The notes under the pieces are model-generated. The model saw only the letters and a program-made list of their open reading frames with translations, was not told where the DNA came from and did not search any database. Below are positions 33,851 through 42,750 of a DNA stretch of 48,260 nt, in pieces (the stretch's first letter is position 1; each line of letters starts with the position of its first letter). This stretch comes from an uncultured Oscillospiraceae bacterium (GTDB lineage Bacteria > Bacillota > Clostridia > Oscillospirales > Oscillospiraceae): assembly GCA_905236515.1 (NCBI GenBank), contig CAJOQP010000120.1:1-48260 (forward strand), written 5' to 3'. The translations under genes were made by a program, and so were the position numbers.

Positions 33851-35308
33851 ATGATAGTCAAAAACGTTGAGGAAAAAGACAAGAAAGCTACAATCGAAGT
33901 AGAAGTTGATGCAGAAGCGTTTGAAGCTGCAGTCAATAAAGCATACTTAGCAAATCGTGGAAGCATCTCCATTCCTGGTTTCCGCAAAGGGAAAGCTCCG
34001 CGTTCTGTTATTGAAGGCATGTATGGCAAAGAAGTATTCTATCAGGATGCTCTGGATGCTCTTGGAAATGATGCATTCCGTTTTGGCATTACTGAATCCA
34101 ACACCAGATATGTGGGAACCCCGCAGCTGGTAGATGTAAATGTTAATGAAGACGCAACTGCAACTTATAAGTTTACCGTAGAGCTCTATCCTGTTGCCGA
34201 GCTCGGTCAGTACAAGGAAATTGAACTTGAGAAGCCGGAAGCAGAAGTAACAGAAGAGCAGCTTGATGAGCAGCTGAAGAACGTCCAGAAACGCAATGCT
34301 CGTATGGTCTCTGTTGACCGTGCAGCAGAGATGGGCGATACTGCCAATATCGACTTTGACGGTTACCTGGATGGCGAACCGTTTGAAGGTGGCAAAGCTG
34401 AAGGTTACAGCCTGGAACTGGGTTCCAACTCCTTTGTTCCCGGTTTTGAGGAGCAGGTCTGCGGCATGAAAGCCGGTGAAGAGAAAGATCTCGACATCAC
34501 TTTCCCTGAGGACTATGTGGAAGATCTTGCTGGCAAGGCAGTTGTTTTCAAAGTTAAGCTGAATTCTCTGACTGCTCCGGAATATCCCGAGCTGGATGAT
34601 GAGTTTGCTAAAGACGTGTCCGAATTTGACACTCTTGCAGAGTACAAAGAGGATCTGAAGAAGACCATGCTGGAATCCCTGCAGAAGGAAATCGACAGCA
34701 CTTATCGCTCCAACCTTCTTAAGATTGCTTCCGATAATATGACCGTTGAGCTTCCCGAAGTCATGGTTGCAGATAAAGCGGATGATATGATTCGCAATCA
34801 GGCTGCCAACTACGGTGTTCGCGGTGCTGATATCACTACGGAACAGCTCGCATCCATGATGGGAATCGACGAAGATACCATGGAGAACGTCATTAAGCCG
34901 GCTGCTGATTTCCAGTGCCGTGTCGACGTACTTCTGGAAACAGTTGCAAAACAGGAAAATATTGAAGTATCGGATGAAGAAGCCGACAAATACATCAAAG
35001 ATATCTGCGATGGATACGGCGGAACTCCCGAGGATCTGCTGAGTGCTTTCAGCCGTGACTTCATTATCAATGAATACAAAAAAGAAAAAGCTGCAGATAT
35101 GATCGAAGAATCTGCCAAGAACGTTAAAGGCAAGAAGTTCGAAGATTATGTCAAGGAAGAAGCTCCGGCAGAAAAAGCAGAGGAAAAAGCGGAAGAGAAA
35201 CCGAAGAAAAAAACTACCCGTAAATCCACTAAGAAAGCCGCTGCCAAGGAAGAGGCTCCTGCCGAATCCAAAGAGGAAGCTCCTGCCGAAGAGGAAAGCA
35301 AGGAATAA
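33851..35308 (+). CDS. tig: Trigger factor with a charged C-terminal tail
   Basis: A ribosome-bound chaperone of 485 residues. The N-terminal ribosome-binding domain has the signature GFRKGKAPRSVIEG near residue 43. The FKBP-like prolyl isomerase domain spans about 145-240 (MGDTANIDFDGYLDGEPFEGG, VPGFEEQVCGMKAGE), and the helical chaperone domain runs to about residue 433. A low-complexity Lys/Glu/Ala/Pro tail of about 50 residues follows (PKKKTTRKSTKKAAAK between KEEAPAE repeats); most trigger factors end without it. GGAG lies before the ATG. clpP follows, as in most bacteria. Confidence 0.96.
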   Translation: MIVKNVEEKDKKATIEVEVDAEAFEAAVNKAYLANRGSISIPGFRKGKAPRSVIEGMYGKEVFYQDALDALGNDAFRFGITESNTRYVGTPQLVDVNVNEDATATYKFTVELYPVAELGQYKEIELEKPEAEVTEEQLDEQLKNVQKRNARMVSVDRAAEMGDTANIDFDGYLDGEPFEGGKAEGYSLELGSNSFVPGFEEQVCGMKAGEEKDLDITFPEDYVEDLAGKAVVFKVKLNSLTAPEYPELDDEFAKDVSEFDTLAEYKEDLKKTMLESLQKEIDSTYRSNLLKIASDNMTVELPEVMVADKADDMIRNQAANYGVRGADITTEQLASMMGIDEDTMENVIKPAADFQCRVDVLLETVAKQENIEVSDEEADKYIKDICDGYGGTPEDLLSAFSRDFIINEYKKEKAADMIEESAKNVKGKKFEDYVKEEAPAEKAEEKAEEKPKKKTTRKSTKKAAAKEEAPAESKEEAPAEEESKE

Positions 35309-35340
35309 TTGACCTTTTATCGATTGGGAGGTAATACGTT

Positions 35341-35922
35341 ATGAGTCTTATCCCATATGTTGTTGAACAGACCAGCCGCGGTGAGCGCAGCTATGATATT
35401 TTTTCCAGATTGCTCAGCGACCGCATCATCATGCTTTCTGAAGAAGTGAATGATGCATCTGCAAGCGTGATTGTTGCTCAGCTTCTCTTCCTGGAAGCTC
35501 AGGATCCGGATAAGGATATTCAGTTCTATATCAATTCACCTGGTGGCAGTGTAACTTCCGGTCTGGCAATCTATGACACCATGCAGTATATCAAGCCGGA
35601 TGTTTCCACAATCTGTATTGGTATGGCTGCATCTATGGGCGCATTTCTGCTCTCTTCCGGTGCAAAAGGAAAACGTATTGCTCTTCCGAATTCGGAAATT
35701 ATGATCCATCAGCCGTCCGGCGGAAGCCAGGGACAGGCTACGGATATTCAGATCCAGGCGGAACATATTCTGAAGATCAAGAAGAAACTCAATGAGATCT
35801 TAGCTGACAATACTGGAAAATCCATCAAGGAAATTGAAAAGGATTGTGAGCGTGATCACTTCATGAGTGCTGAAGAAGCCAAAGAGTATGGTCTGATCGA
35901 TAAAGTTATCTATAAAAGATGA
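35341..35922 (+). CDS. clpP: ATP-dependent Clp protease proteolytic subunit
   Basis: A 193-residue serine protease subunit that forms the double-heptamer barrel. The triad is Ser98 (AASMGAF), His123 (MIHQPSGG) and Asp172 (CERDHFM). The N-terminus [24 protein letters not shown] is the usual start after the propeptide. It works with ClpX, encoded next. GGGAGG lies before the ATG. Confidence 0.98.
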   Translation: MSLIPYVVEQTSRGERSYDIFSRLLSDRIIMLSEEVNDASASVIVAQLLFLEAQDPDKDIQFYINSPGGSVTSGLAIYDTMQYIKPDVSTICIGMAASMGAFLLSSGAKGKRIALPNSEIMIHQPSGGSQGQATDIQIQAEHILKIKKKLNEILADNTGKSIKEIEKDCERDHFMSAEEAKEYGLIDKVIYKR

Positions 35923-35930
35923 TTAGTATC

Positions 35931-35958
35931 AGGGGGAACAGAAATCGTTCCCCCTTTA
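35931..35958 (+). terminator. Hairpin between clpP and clpX
   Basis: GGGGGAAC pairs with GTTCCCCC across a seven-base loop and is followed by TTTACG. The stem is strong and the T run short, so partial termination or transcript-end protection of clpP is possible. Confidence 0.55.
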
Positions 35959-35983
35959 CGCAATATAGATAGGATGTGAATAA

Positions 35984-37249
35984 ATGGCAAAATCGGACGA
36001 TAAGAAAAGCATAAAATGTTCATTTTGCGGTAAACCGCAGTCTCTGGTGAACCGTTTGATTGCCGGCAATGGCTCCTATATCTGTGATGAATGTGTTCGT
36101 CTCTGTACGAGCATCATCGAGGAAGGATATGAGCCTACGCTGGAAGGAGCAAACGGGGAAGCGATCAGCTTTGATGAGCTTCCGAAACCGATGGACATCC
36201 GTAAAAGGCTGGATGATTATATCATCGGGCAGGAAAAGGCAAAGATAGTTCTTTCTGTCGCTGTCTACAATCACTATAAACGTATCCTGCATAATCATGA
36301 AAATGATGTGGAACTGCAGAAGTCCAATATCCTTCTGATCGGTCCCACCGGCAGTGGTAAGACCTTGTTTGCCCAAACCCTTGCCAAGATGCTGGATGTG
36401 CCCTTCGCCATAGCAGACGCTACGACGCTGACTGAAGCCGGTTATGTTGGTGAGGATGTGGAAAATATCCTTCTCAAACTGCTTCAGGCCGCTGACTTTG
36501 ATGTTGAACGCGCAGAAAAGGGTATTATCTATATCGATGAACTTGATAAGATCGCACGTAAGAGCGAAAACACTTCTATTACCCGCGATGTTTCCGGTGA
36601 AGGTGTTCAGCAGGCACTGCTGAAACTGCTGGAAGGCACTGTAGCCAATGTGCCTCCGCAGGGTGGGCGAAAACATCCGCACCAGGAGTTTATTCAGGTC
36701 GACACGACCAATATTCTCTTTATATGCGGCGGTGCTTTCGACGGTTTGGACAAGATTATTGAGAAGCGGATGGATAAAAAATCCATGGGCTTTGAAGCGG
36801 AAATTAAGAGTAAGAAGGATCAGGACCTTGGCGCGTTATTTGCCAATGTTCAGCAGCACGACCTTCTACAGTTTGGGATTATCCCCGAACTGATTGGACG
36901 ACTGCCTGTGATAGCGTCTCTCAATTCTCTTTCCAGAGAAGACCTGGTGCGAATCTTGACTGAACCCAAAAATGCGATGACGAAGCAGTACAAGGCTCTT
37001 ATGGACTTTGATAATGTGGAACTTGATTTTGAACCAGCTGCTTTGGATGCCATTGCAGACAGTGCTCTTGCAATGGAGATCGGAGCCCGTGGTCTTCGCA
37101 GCGTGATGGAACGTACCATGACGGATATCATGTATCGTGTTCCTTCCGATGATGAGATTGAAAAAGTCGTTATCACTGAGGATTCCGTAAAACAGCTGTC
37201 GGAACCTGTTGTGGTACGCAAAAAAAACAAGGGGCGTAATGTTTCTTGA
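35984..37249 (+). CDS. clpX: ATP-dependent Clp protease ATP-binding subunit ClpX
   Basis: A AAA+ unfoldase of 421 residues. The N-terminal zinc domain has CSFCGKPQ...CDECV (four Cys). Walker A is [11 protein letters not shown], the pore loop is AGYVGEDVE, Walker B is [11 protein letters not shown], the ClpP-binding loop lies in [15 protein letters not shown], and GARGLRSV is the sensor 2 Arg segment. It feeds unfolded proteins to ClpP. AGGATG lies before the ATG. Confidence 0.98.
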   Translation: MAKSDDKKSIKCSFCGKPQSLVNRLIAGNGSYICDECVRLCTSIIEEGYEPTLEGANGEAISFDELPKPMDIRKRLDDYIIGQEKAKIVLSVAVYNHYKRILHNHENDVELQKSNILLIGPTGSGKTLFAQTLAKMLDVPFAIADATTLTEAGYVGEDVENILLKLLQAADFDVERAEKGIIYIDELDKIARKSENTSITRDVSGEGVQQALLKLLEGTVANVPPQGGRKHPHQEFIQVDTTNILFICGGAFDGLDKIIEKRMDKKSMGFEAEIKSKKDQDLGALFANVQQHDLLQFGIIPELIGRLPVIASLNSLSREDLVRILTEPKNAMTKQYKALMDFDNVELDFEPAALDAIADSALAMEIGARGLRSVMERTMTDIMYRVPSDDEIEKVVITEDSVKQLSEPVVVRKKNKGRNVS

Positions 37250-37262
37250 TGAAAGACTATTT

Positions 37263-37290
37263 AAGACAGAGCGTTTGCTCTGTCTTATTT
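37263..37290 (+). terminator. Terminator after clpX
   Basis: AAGACAGAGC and GCTCTGTCTT form a 10-bp stem with a GTTT loop, followed by ATTTAAT. Confidence 0.7.
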
Positions 37291-37332
37291 AATCCATCCG
37301 TTGTATTTACCACAGGCCAAAGTTTGGCTTGA

Positions 37333-37341
37333 TGGTATAAT
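37333..37341 (+). promoter_or_regulatory. Extended -10 promoter of lon
   Basis: TGGTATAAT (perfect -10 with TGn) lies 31 bases before the lon ATG. There is no good -35 box. It falls inside the N-terminal extension shown in the ORF track, which argues against that start. Confidence 0.65.
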
Positions 37342-37372
37342 ATTTTCACTTTTAATTCGGAGGTGTGGTCCT

Positions 37373-39772
37373 ATGACGAATACTACTAGAGGACTTCCGA
37401 TGATCGCAATGCGCGGGATGACTGCATTTCCTGGCATGCTTCTGACATTTGATATTGAACGTTCAGCCTCTATGGCTGCGCTGAATTTTGCCATGGGTGC
37501 TGATCAGATCATCTTTCTCGTGACTCAGAAGGATATCCTGAAGGACATTCCTTCTGCAGATGATGTTTATACAGTGGGAACAGTCTGCCGCATTCGGCAG
37601 CAGCTTCGCCAACCAAACGGGTCTTCTGCAAGAATCATGGTGGAAGGTCTTTATCGCGGACAGATTATATCCGTAGTTTCCGAATCACCCAGTTTCTATG
37701 TTGACGTGGAAAAGCTTCCGGATAAACCGGACCGCGTCAGCGAAGCCAGAAAGGAAGCTCTCGTTCGTAATAGTGTAGAACTGTTTGAGGAGTATGTTCA
37801 TATTACTAATTCCGTTGCTCCCGAAACTGTTCTGAACATTTTTGCAAGCAAAGATCCCGGATATGTATCTGACTTTATCGCCAACCATATTAATTTCAGA
37901 TTTGGCGATAAACAGAAGCTTTTGGAGGAACTGGTACCCAGCAAACGTCTTGCCATGCTCAATGGAATGCTGGTTCAGGAACTTGCCGTATTGTCTATCG
38001 AGCAGGAACTCGTGGAAGCGACTAATGAGCAGATGAATAAAGCACAGCGTGAGTACTTCCTTCATGAAGAATTGAAGATCATTCACAAAGAACTGGGTGA
38101 TGAAGAAGATCTTCTTACGGAAATCGATGAATACAGGCAGAAGATCTCAGATCTTGAGCTTGAGGATGAAGAGACCAAGGAAAAACTTCTGAAAGAAGTC
38201 AATTCTCTTTCCAAACAGCAGCCCGGCTCTGCGGAAGCCGCTGTAATTCGAGGCTATCTCGATACCTGTTTATCCCTTCCGTGGAATGAGCGCATGGAAG
38301 AAACTCTGGATCTGGATAAAGCAAGAACTATTCTGGATGAAGATCATTATGGTCTTGATAAGATAAAAGAACGTATCGTGGAATATCTTGCCGTACGAAA
38401 ACAGACAGACAAGATCACTGGCGGTCTGTTATGTCTTGTCGGGCCTCCGGGAACTGGCAAGACCAGTATTGCAAAGTCCGTAGCTAGAGCAACGAACCGC
38501 AAACTGATCCGGATCTCTCTGGGCGGTGTAAGTGATGAAGCGGAGATCCGTGGACATCGAAAGACCTATATCGGTGCTATGCCGGGAAGGATTATTACCG
38601 GAATTATTCAGGCAAAAAGCAAAAATCCTCTTATTGTTTTCGATGAGATCGATAAACTGGGACACGATTTCCGTGGCGATCCGTCCTCAGCGCTTCTGGA
38701 AGCGTTGGACGCAGAACAGAATAATGCTTTCCGTGACCGTTATCTTGAGATTCCCTGGGATCTTTCCGAAACCATGTTTATCATGACCGCAAATACGGTG
38801 GATACTATTCCGCGCCCGCTTCTGGACCGTATGGAAGTAATCGAACTCAGCAGCTATACGGACAGGGAGAAAATCCATATCGCACAAAACTATCTTATAC
38901 CGAAACAGCGGGAAAAGCACGGATTGTCCGCCAAGCAGCTGAAGATCAATGATAAAGCGTTGGATCAGATCATTTCCATGTATACCCGTGAATCCGGTGT
39001 TCGTGTACTGGAACGGCATATCGGATCCATTTGCAGAAAAGCAACGACTCACATTGTAGACGGAGATTATAAGACGATTACCATCAACAGCAAAAACCTG
39101 TCGGATTATCTTGGCCCTGTCCGTTATAAACGAGAACCGAATGTCAAAAAAGATACCGTCGGTTTGGTGCACGGACTTGCCTGGACTCAGGTCGGCGGGG
39201 AAGTGCTGGATGTGGAAACTGCAGTTGTCCCCGGAAACGGATCTCTGGAACTTACAGGTAATCTGGGGCAGGTCATGAAGGAATCCGCCAAAGCTGCCCT
39301 GACCTATATCCGCAGCCGCACGGACGTACTTGGTATTGATCCGGAATTCTATAAAGCAAAAGATATCCATATTCATTTCCCGGAAGGTGCCGTTCCGAAA
39401 GACGGTCCCTCTGCAGGAATCACCGTTTGCATGGCGCTCATCTCTTCTTTGACAAAGACTCCGGTCCGTCATGACGTCGCCATGACTGGCGAGATCACTC
39501 TTCGAGGCAGGATCCTTCCTATTGGAGGGCTTCGTGAAAAGACCATGGCAGCACTGCGAAACGGAATTAAGACCGTTATTATTCCGCAGGATAATGTTGC
39601 CGATTTGGAGCAGATCGATCCTGAGGTCAGAAATGCTTTGGAATTTATTCCCGCCAATCATGTTGACAGTATTCTGGATATTGTTTTGCCGACATTGAAA
39701 AAACAAAACAACAGAACCGCGGTGATCCCGGCACAGTCGAAAAGCAAGAAGTCCACACGTCTTTCTCAGTGA
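37373..39772 (+). CDS. lon: ATP-dependent protease Lon
   Basis: A 799-residue LonA protease. The N-terminal substrate-binding domain (GLPMIAMRGMTAFPGM onwards) and a coiled-coil region up to about residue 300 are followed by the AAA+ module, with Walker A GPPGTGKTS near residue 357 and Walker B IVFDEIDKLG. The C-terminal protease domain has Ser680 in KDGPSAG and Lys723 in GLREKT. The start is the ATG at 37373 after CGGAGG, not 37301, because the promoter lies between them. engB follows 13 bases after the stop, as in B. subtilis. Confidence 0.97.
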   Translation: MTNTTRGLPMIAMRGMTAFPGMLLTFDIERSASMAALNFAMGADQIIFLVTQKDILKDIPSADDVYTVGTVCRIRQQLRQPNGSSARIMVEGLYRGQIISVVSESPSFYVDVEKLPDKPDRVSEARKEALVRNSVELFEEYVHITNSVAPETVLNIFASKDPGYVSDFIANHINFRFGDKQKLLEELVPSKRLAMLNGMLVQELAVLSIEQELVEATNEQMNKAQREYFLHEELKIIHKELGDEEDLLTEIDEYRQKISDLELEDEETKEKLLKEVNSLSKQQPGSAEAAVIRGYLDTCLSLPWNERMEETLDLDKARTILDEDHYGLDKIKERIVEYLAVRKQTDKITGGLLCLVGPPGTGKTSIAKSVARATNRKLIRISLGGVSDEAEIRGHRKTYIGAMPGRIITGIIQAKSKNPLIVFDEIDKLGHDFRGDPSSALLEALDAEQNNAFRDRYLEIPWDLSETMFIMTANTVDTIPRPLLDRMEVIELSSYTDREKIHIAQNYLIPKQREKHGLSAKQLKINDKALDQIISMYTRESGVRVLERHIGSICRKATTHIVDGDYKTITINSKNLSDYLGPVRYKREPNVKKDTVGLVHGLAWTQVGGEVLDVETAVVPGNGSLELTGNLGQVMKESAKAALTYIRSRTDVLGIDPEFYKAKDIHIHFPEGAVPKDGPSAGITVCMALISSLTKTPVRHDVAMTGEITLRGRILPIGGLREKTMAALRNGIKTVIIPQDNVADLEQIDPEVRNALEFIPANHVDSILDIVLPTLKKQNNRTAVIPAQSKSKKSTRLSQ

Positions 39773-39785
39773 TTGAGGTGATGAT

Positions 39786-40373
39786 TTGATCAATTTTAAT
39801 AACGTTGAATTTGTGACTTCCGTAGCACAGCCGAACAAGTTTCTCCATGATGAAAAGGTCAGTATTGTGTTTTCCGGAAAATCCAATGTCGGAAAATCTT
39901 CCGTAATCAACAAACTTCTGAACCGGAAAAACTTTGCTCGTGTCAGCTCTGTTCCAGGCAAAACGATTCATGTTAATTATTTCCTTGTTGATAAGAAGTT
40001 TTATCTTGTGGATCTGCCCGGATATGGATATGCCAAGGTCTCCCAGTCTGAGAAGGAACGATGGAACAAATTGATGGAATCTTATTTTTCCGATCTGAAT
40101 CGCTTCGATCTCGGGGTTCTCATTCTGGACTCCAGGCATAAGCCAACAGCGGATGATCGTCAGATGAAGGAGTGGTTTGATTATTCGGGAAAGCCCTATA
40201 TCATTCTGCTTAACAAGTGCGACAAGCTGAATAAAACAGAATCCCGTGAGAATCCCAAAATGATTCGAGATGAGCTTAATCTGGCAGAAGATTTTCCGTG
40301 TATTCTTTTCTCTGCCATGAAGGGTACCGGAAAAAATGAACTGATCAATGCCATTGTGCCTTATATCAAGTAA
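39786..40373 (+). CDS. engB: Ribosome biogenesis GTPase EngB/YsxC
   Basis: A 195-residue GTPase required for 50S assembly. G1 is GKSNVGKSSVIN near residue 31, G3 is DLPGYGYAKVS and G4 is LLNKCDKLN. The start is a TTG with GAGGTG five bases upstream. Order lon-engB is the Bacillus order. A terminator follows. Confidence 0.96.
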   Translation: MINFNNVEFVTSVAQPNKFLHDEKVSIVFSGKSNVGKSSVINKLLNRKNFARVSSVPGKTIHVNYFLVDKKFYLVDLPGYGYAKVSQSEKERWNKLMESYFSDLNRFDLGVLILDSRHKPTADDRQMKEWFDYSGKPYIILLNKCDKLNKTESRENPKMIRDELNLAEDFPCILFSAMKGTGKNELINAIVPYIK

Positions 40374-40379
40374 CTGCAT

Positions 40380-40412
40380 TACCGGCAGCATCTGCTTGCC
40401 GGTATTGTTTTT
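40380..40412 (+). terminator. Terminator after engB
   Basis: TACCGGCA pairs with TGCCGGTA across nine bases and is followed by TTGTTTTTG. The T tract overlaps the -35 region of the next promoter. Confidence 0.8.
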
Positions 40413-40434
40413 GCCTGTCTTGATATGGTAAAAT
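40405..40434 (+). promoter_or_regulatory. Promoter of the M50 protease-scpAB run
   Basis: TTGTTT, an 18-base spacer and TAAAAT with TGG before the -10 box. The -10 region lies in an inverted repeat, TATGGTA (40424) and TACCATA (40441). Transcription would begin near 40441, so the 40435 start in the track is unlikely. Confidence 0.6.
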
Positions 40435-40479
40435 GTGCAATACCATAAGGTGGAAATTATACGTCCACGGAATCGGAAG

Positions 40480-41175
40480 GTGACACCTATCAATACAGTT
40501 CAGACTATATGGAACGGTTTAAACTGGAACTATCTCTTGGAAATGATCTTTGGCGTCATTCCGGCGCTTCTTTGCATCACGCTGCATGAACTGAGCCATG
40601 GTGCAGTCGCGTATTCTCTGGGAGATGATACCGCCAAACGGCAGGGAAGACTGACATTAAATCCCATTCGCCATATTGATATAATGGGTCTTTTAATGAT
40701 GGTGTTCTTCCGTTTCGGCTGGGCAAAACCGGTTCCCGTCAATATGAATCGTTTTAAGAACCCGAAAAAGGGAATGGCCATAACGGCGCTGGCTGGTCCC
40801 GTTTCCAACGTGATCATTGCAATCGTTTTTCTTTTTCTTTATGGTTTTTTCTTTCCGATTCTCAATGGCAAGAGCGAGATCGCAGGGATTGTTTTAGACA
40901 TGCTGCAGATTACGGCATATATGAGCCTTGGTTTTGCTGTGTTTAATATTCTTCCCATTCCGCCGCTGGATGGTTCCAAGGTGCTTTTTTCCTTGATGTC
41001 GGATGAACAATACCGCACCTTGATGCGTTATGAGCGGTACGGCATGATGATTTTGCTTCTTCTGGTTGCATCCGGACTGCTTGGACGTCCGTTGTCATCT
41101 GCCACTCAGTATTTGCTGAATAAACTGTTTTTCCTTGCGGAATCCGGATATCAATTATCGTTGAGGTTGTTTTAA
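40480..41175 (+). CDS. Site-2-type membrane metalloprotease, peptidase M50
   Basis: An integral membrane zinc protease of about 229-232 residues with roughly five hydrophobic segments. The zinc motif is HELSHGAVAYSLGDDTAKRQGRLTLNP, with both His and the Glu in place, and the second motif is LPIPPLDGSKVL. RFGWAKPVPVN is typical of the short, PDZ-less M50 group. The target is unknown. The start is uncertain: GTG at 40480 lies in the GGAAGGTG site, and the in-frame ATC at 40489 has the best spacing. It overlaps scpA by one base (TAATG). Confidence 0.9.
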   Translation: MTPINTVQTIWNGLNWNYLLEMIFGVIPALLCITLHELSHGAVAYSLGDDTAKRQGRLTLNPIRHIDIMGLLMMVFFRFGWAKPVPVNMNRFKNPKKGMAITALAGPVSNVIIAIVFLFLYGFFFPILNGKSEIAGIVLDMLQITAYMSLGFAVFNILPIPPLDGSKVLFSLMSDEQYRTLMRYERYGMMILLLLVASGLLGRPLSSATQYLLNKLFFLAESGYQLSLRLF

Positions 41176-41966
41176 TGGAAGATCTTACATACCATCTAGA
41201 AGGTATACTGAAAACTAAAGATGATATTCAGGATTTTGAAGGTCCTCTGACTCTGATTCTCATGCTGCTGCAGAAGAACAAGATCGAAATCCGTGATATC
41301 GTGATCTCAGATATTCTGGATCAGTATACAGATTATCTTAACCAGATGGAAAAGATGGATCTGGAGATCGCAAGCGAGTTTGTTCAGATGGCGGCTTATT
41401 TGCTGTACATCAAAACAAAAATGCTCCTTACGGAAGAGAAGGAAGTTACTGAATTGGAGCTTCTGATCCAGTCTCTGGAACAGATGAAAGCCAAAGACAT
41501 TCAAAATACCTTGCAGCAGATCGTCCCCGAGATCAAAGAACGGTACGATCGGGGTGTGCTATATTTCTCAAAACAGCCGGAACCGATCAAAATCGGAAAT
41601 CGGCAGTACGAATATCATCATGAAAGCGTTGACCTGCTGTCCTCCATCCTGGATGTATTTACCCGTGGAAGCAGCACGCCTGCGATTCAGTCCATTACTG
41701 ATGCGGCACCTAAATATACACCATATGGTGTTCGGGAGAAGAGCAAGGAACTCATTACAAAGCTGAAAAGCAGCAAACATGTTAATCTGAATACGCTTTA
41801 TTCCGATTGTTCCACCAAATCCGAAGTTGTAGCAACATTTATTTCCGTATTGGAACTGTGCAGTATGGGGAGTCTTCTGGTCACCAGAGATGATAATGAG
41901 GAATACATCCTGACTTTTGTCGGCGGAAATATAGACAGCATCTTGGACAAGATCGAGATTGAATAA
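41175..41966 (+). CDS. scpA: Segregation and condensation protein A
   Basis: The kleisin subunit of the bacterial SMC condensin, 263 residues. The N-terminal half has LEGILKTKDDIQDFEGPLTLILMLLQKNKIEIRDI and SEFVQMAAYLLYIKTKMLL, typical of ScpA; the C-terminus is a winged helix that binds the SMC head. smc is not in the window. GAGG lies ten bases before the ATG. Confidence 0.96.
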   Translation: MEDLTYHLEGILKTKDDIQDFEGPLTLILMLLQKNKIEIRDIVISDILDQYTDYLNQMEKMDLEIASEFVQMAAYLLYIKTKMLLTEEKEVTELELLIQSLEQMKAKDIQNTLQQIVPEIKERYDRGVLYFSKQPEPIKIGNRQYEYHHESVDLLSSILDVFTRGSSTPAIQSITDAAPKYTPYGVREKSKELITKLKSSKHVNLNTLYSDCSTKSEVVATFISVLELCSMGSLLVTRDDNEEYILTFVGGNIDSILDKIEIE

Positions 41967-41980
41967 TTGAAGCATGAAGA

Positions 41981-42019
41981 AGGAGGATAACGGAAATCCT
42001 TTCTGTTACACATAGAATG
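41981..42019 (+). promoter_or_regulatory. Split ribosome binding site of scpB folded by a hairpin
   Basis: AGGAGG (41981-41986) is 30 bases before the scpB ATG, far too distant. Between them TAACGGAAA and TTTCTGTTA (41988-42008) can form a 9-bp stem with a UCC loop and one G-U pair. Folding it leaves about nine unpaired bases between AGGAGG and the ATG, the normal spacing. Confidence 0.65.
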
Positions 42020-42718
42020 AACGAGTTATTACAGGAAAAAATAGAGGCGATATTATTTGCCGCAGGGGATACGGTTCGGATCGACAGGATTTCGCTGATT
42101 TTGGGAGTGGATCCCAGCGATATTATCGAGGCATCCGAAAAGCTTTCGGAGATGTACGAAGCCGGGAATCGCGGAATACGGATCGTACGTATCGGTGACA
42201 AACTGCAGATGGTTTCCAACCCGGATTTCGCATCCGATATCATTAAAGTTTTGGAACACCGCAAACCTCCCAGACTCTCTGCTCCGGCACTGGAGACATT
42301 ATCCATCGTTGCATATTATCAGCCGGTTACTCGTGCATATATCGACCAGATTCGAGGTGTGGACAGTTCCTACACGGTCAGTGTTCTGATGGATAAGGGT
42401 CTGATTGACAAACAGGGATATCTGAATGTGCCCGGCCGTCCAGCACTTTATGGAACTACGGATCTTTTTCTTCGCACAATGGGTATTACAAATCTGGATG
42501 AATTACCGGAGCTTCCTGATGTCAGCACATCAGAGGGTGTTCTGAAACTTCAGGAGCAGATCGAACAGATCAAAGAAAATCAGCAGATAGAAGGCCAGTT
42601 GAGTCTGTACGATTCCGCAGAACATGAAGAACCCGGAGAAGAACATAAACCGGAGGAAGAAAACGAAGGAACCATCAATACTGTCAGCGAACAGGAAGAA
42701 ACGAGAGAGGAATCCTGA
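42017..42718 (+). CDS. scpB: Segregation and condensation protein B
   Basis: The winged-helix partner of ScpA in condensin, 233 residues. It starts near KIEAILFAAGDTVR, with LSAPALETLSIVAYYQPVTRAYID and GVDSSYTVSVLMDKGLI as the usual ScpB core, and ends in an acidic tail of about 40 residues. An in-frame ATC at 41996 lies nine bases after AGGAGG and would be an alternative start, adding seven residues. I prefer the ATG because of the hairpin. Confidence 0.94.
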   Translation: MNELLQEKIEAILFAAGDTVRIDRISLILGVDPSDIIEASEKLSEMYEAGNRGIRIVRIGDKLQMVSNPDFASDIIKVLEHRKPPRLSAPALETLSIVAYYQPVTRAYIDQIRGVDSSYTVSVLMDKGLIDKQGYLNVPGRPALYGTTDLFLRTMGITNLDELPELPDVSTSEGVLKLQEQIEQIKENQQIEGQLSLYDSAEHEEPGEEHKPEEENEGTINTVSEQEETREES

Positions 42719-42750
42719 TTTAGAATATTTATCGTACAGTAGGGTTTGAT

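Noticed and set aside
35307-35341. TTGACC-17-TAATAC promoter-like match just before clpP
   Set aside because: The -10 box sits against the clpP ATG, so transcription would begin inside the gene and lose its ribosome binding site.
38687-39961. 424-codon minus-strand ORF opposite lon and engB
   Set aside because: It is a shadow of two recognised genes, crosses their boundary, and has no recognisable domain or ribosome binding site.
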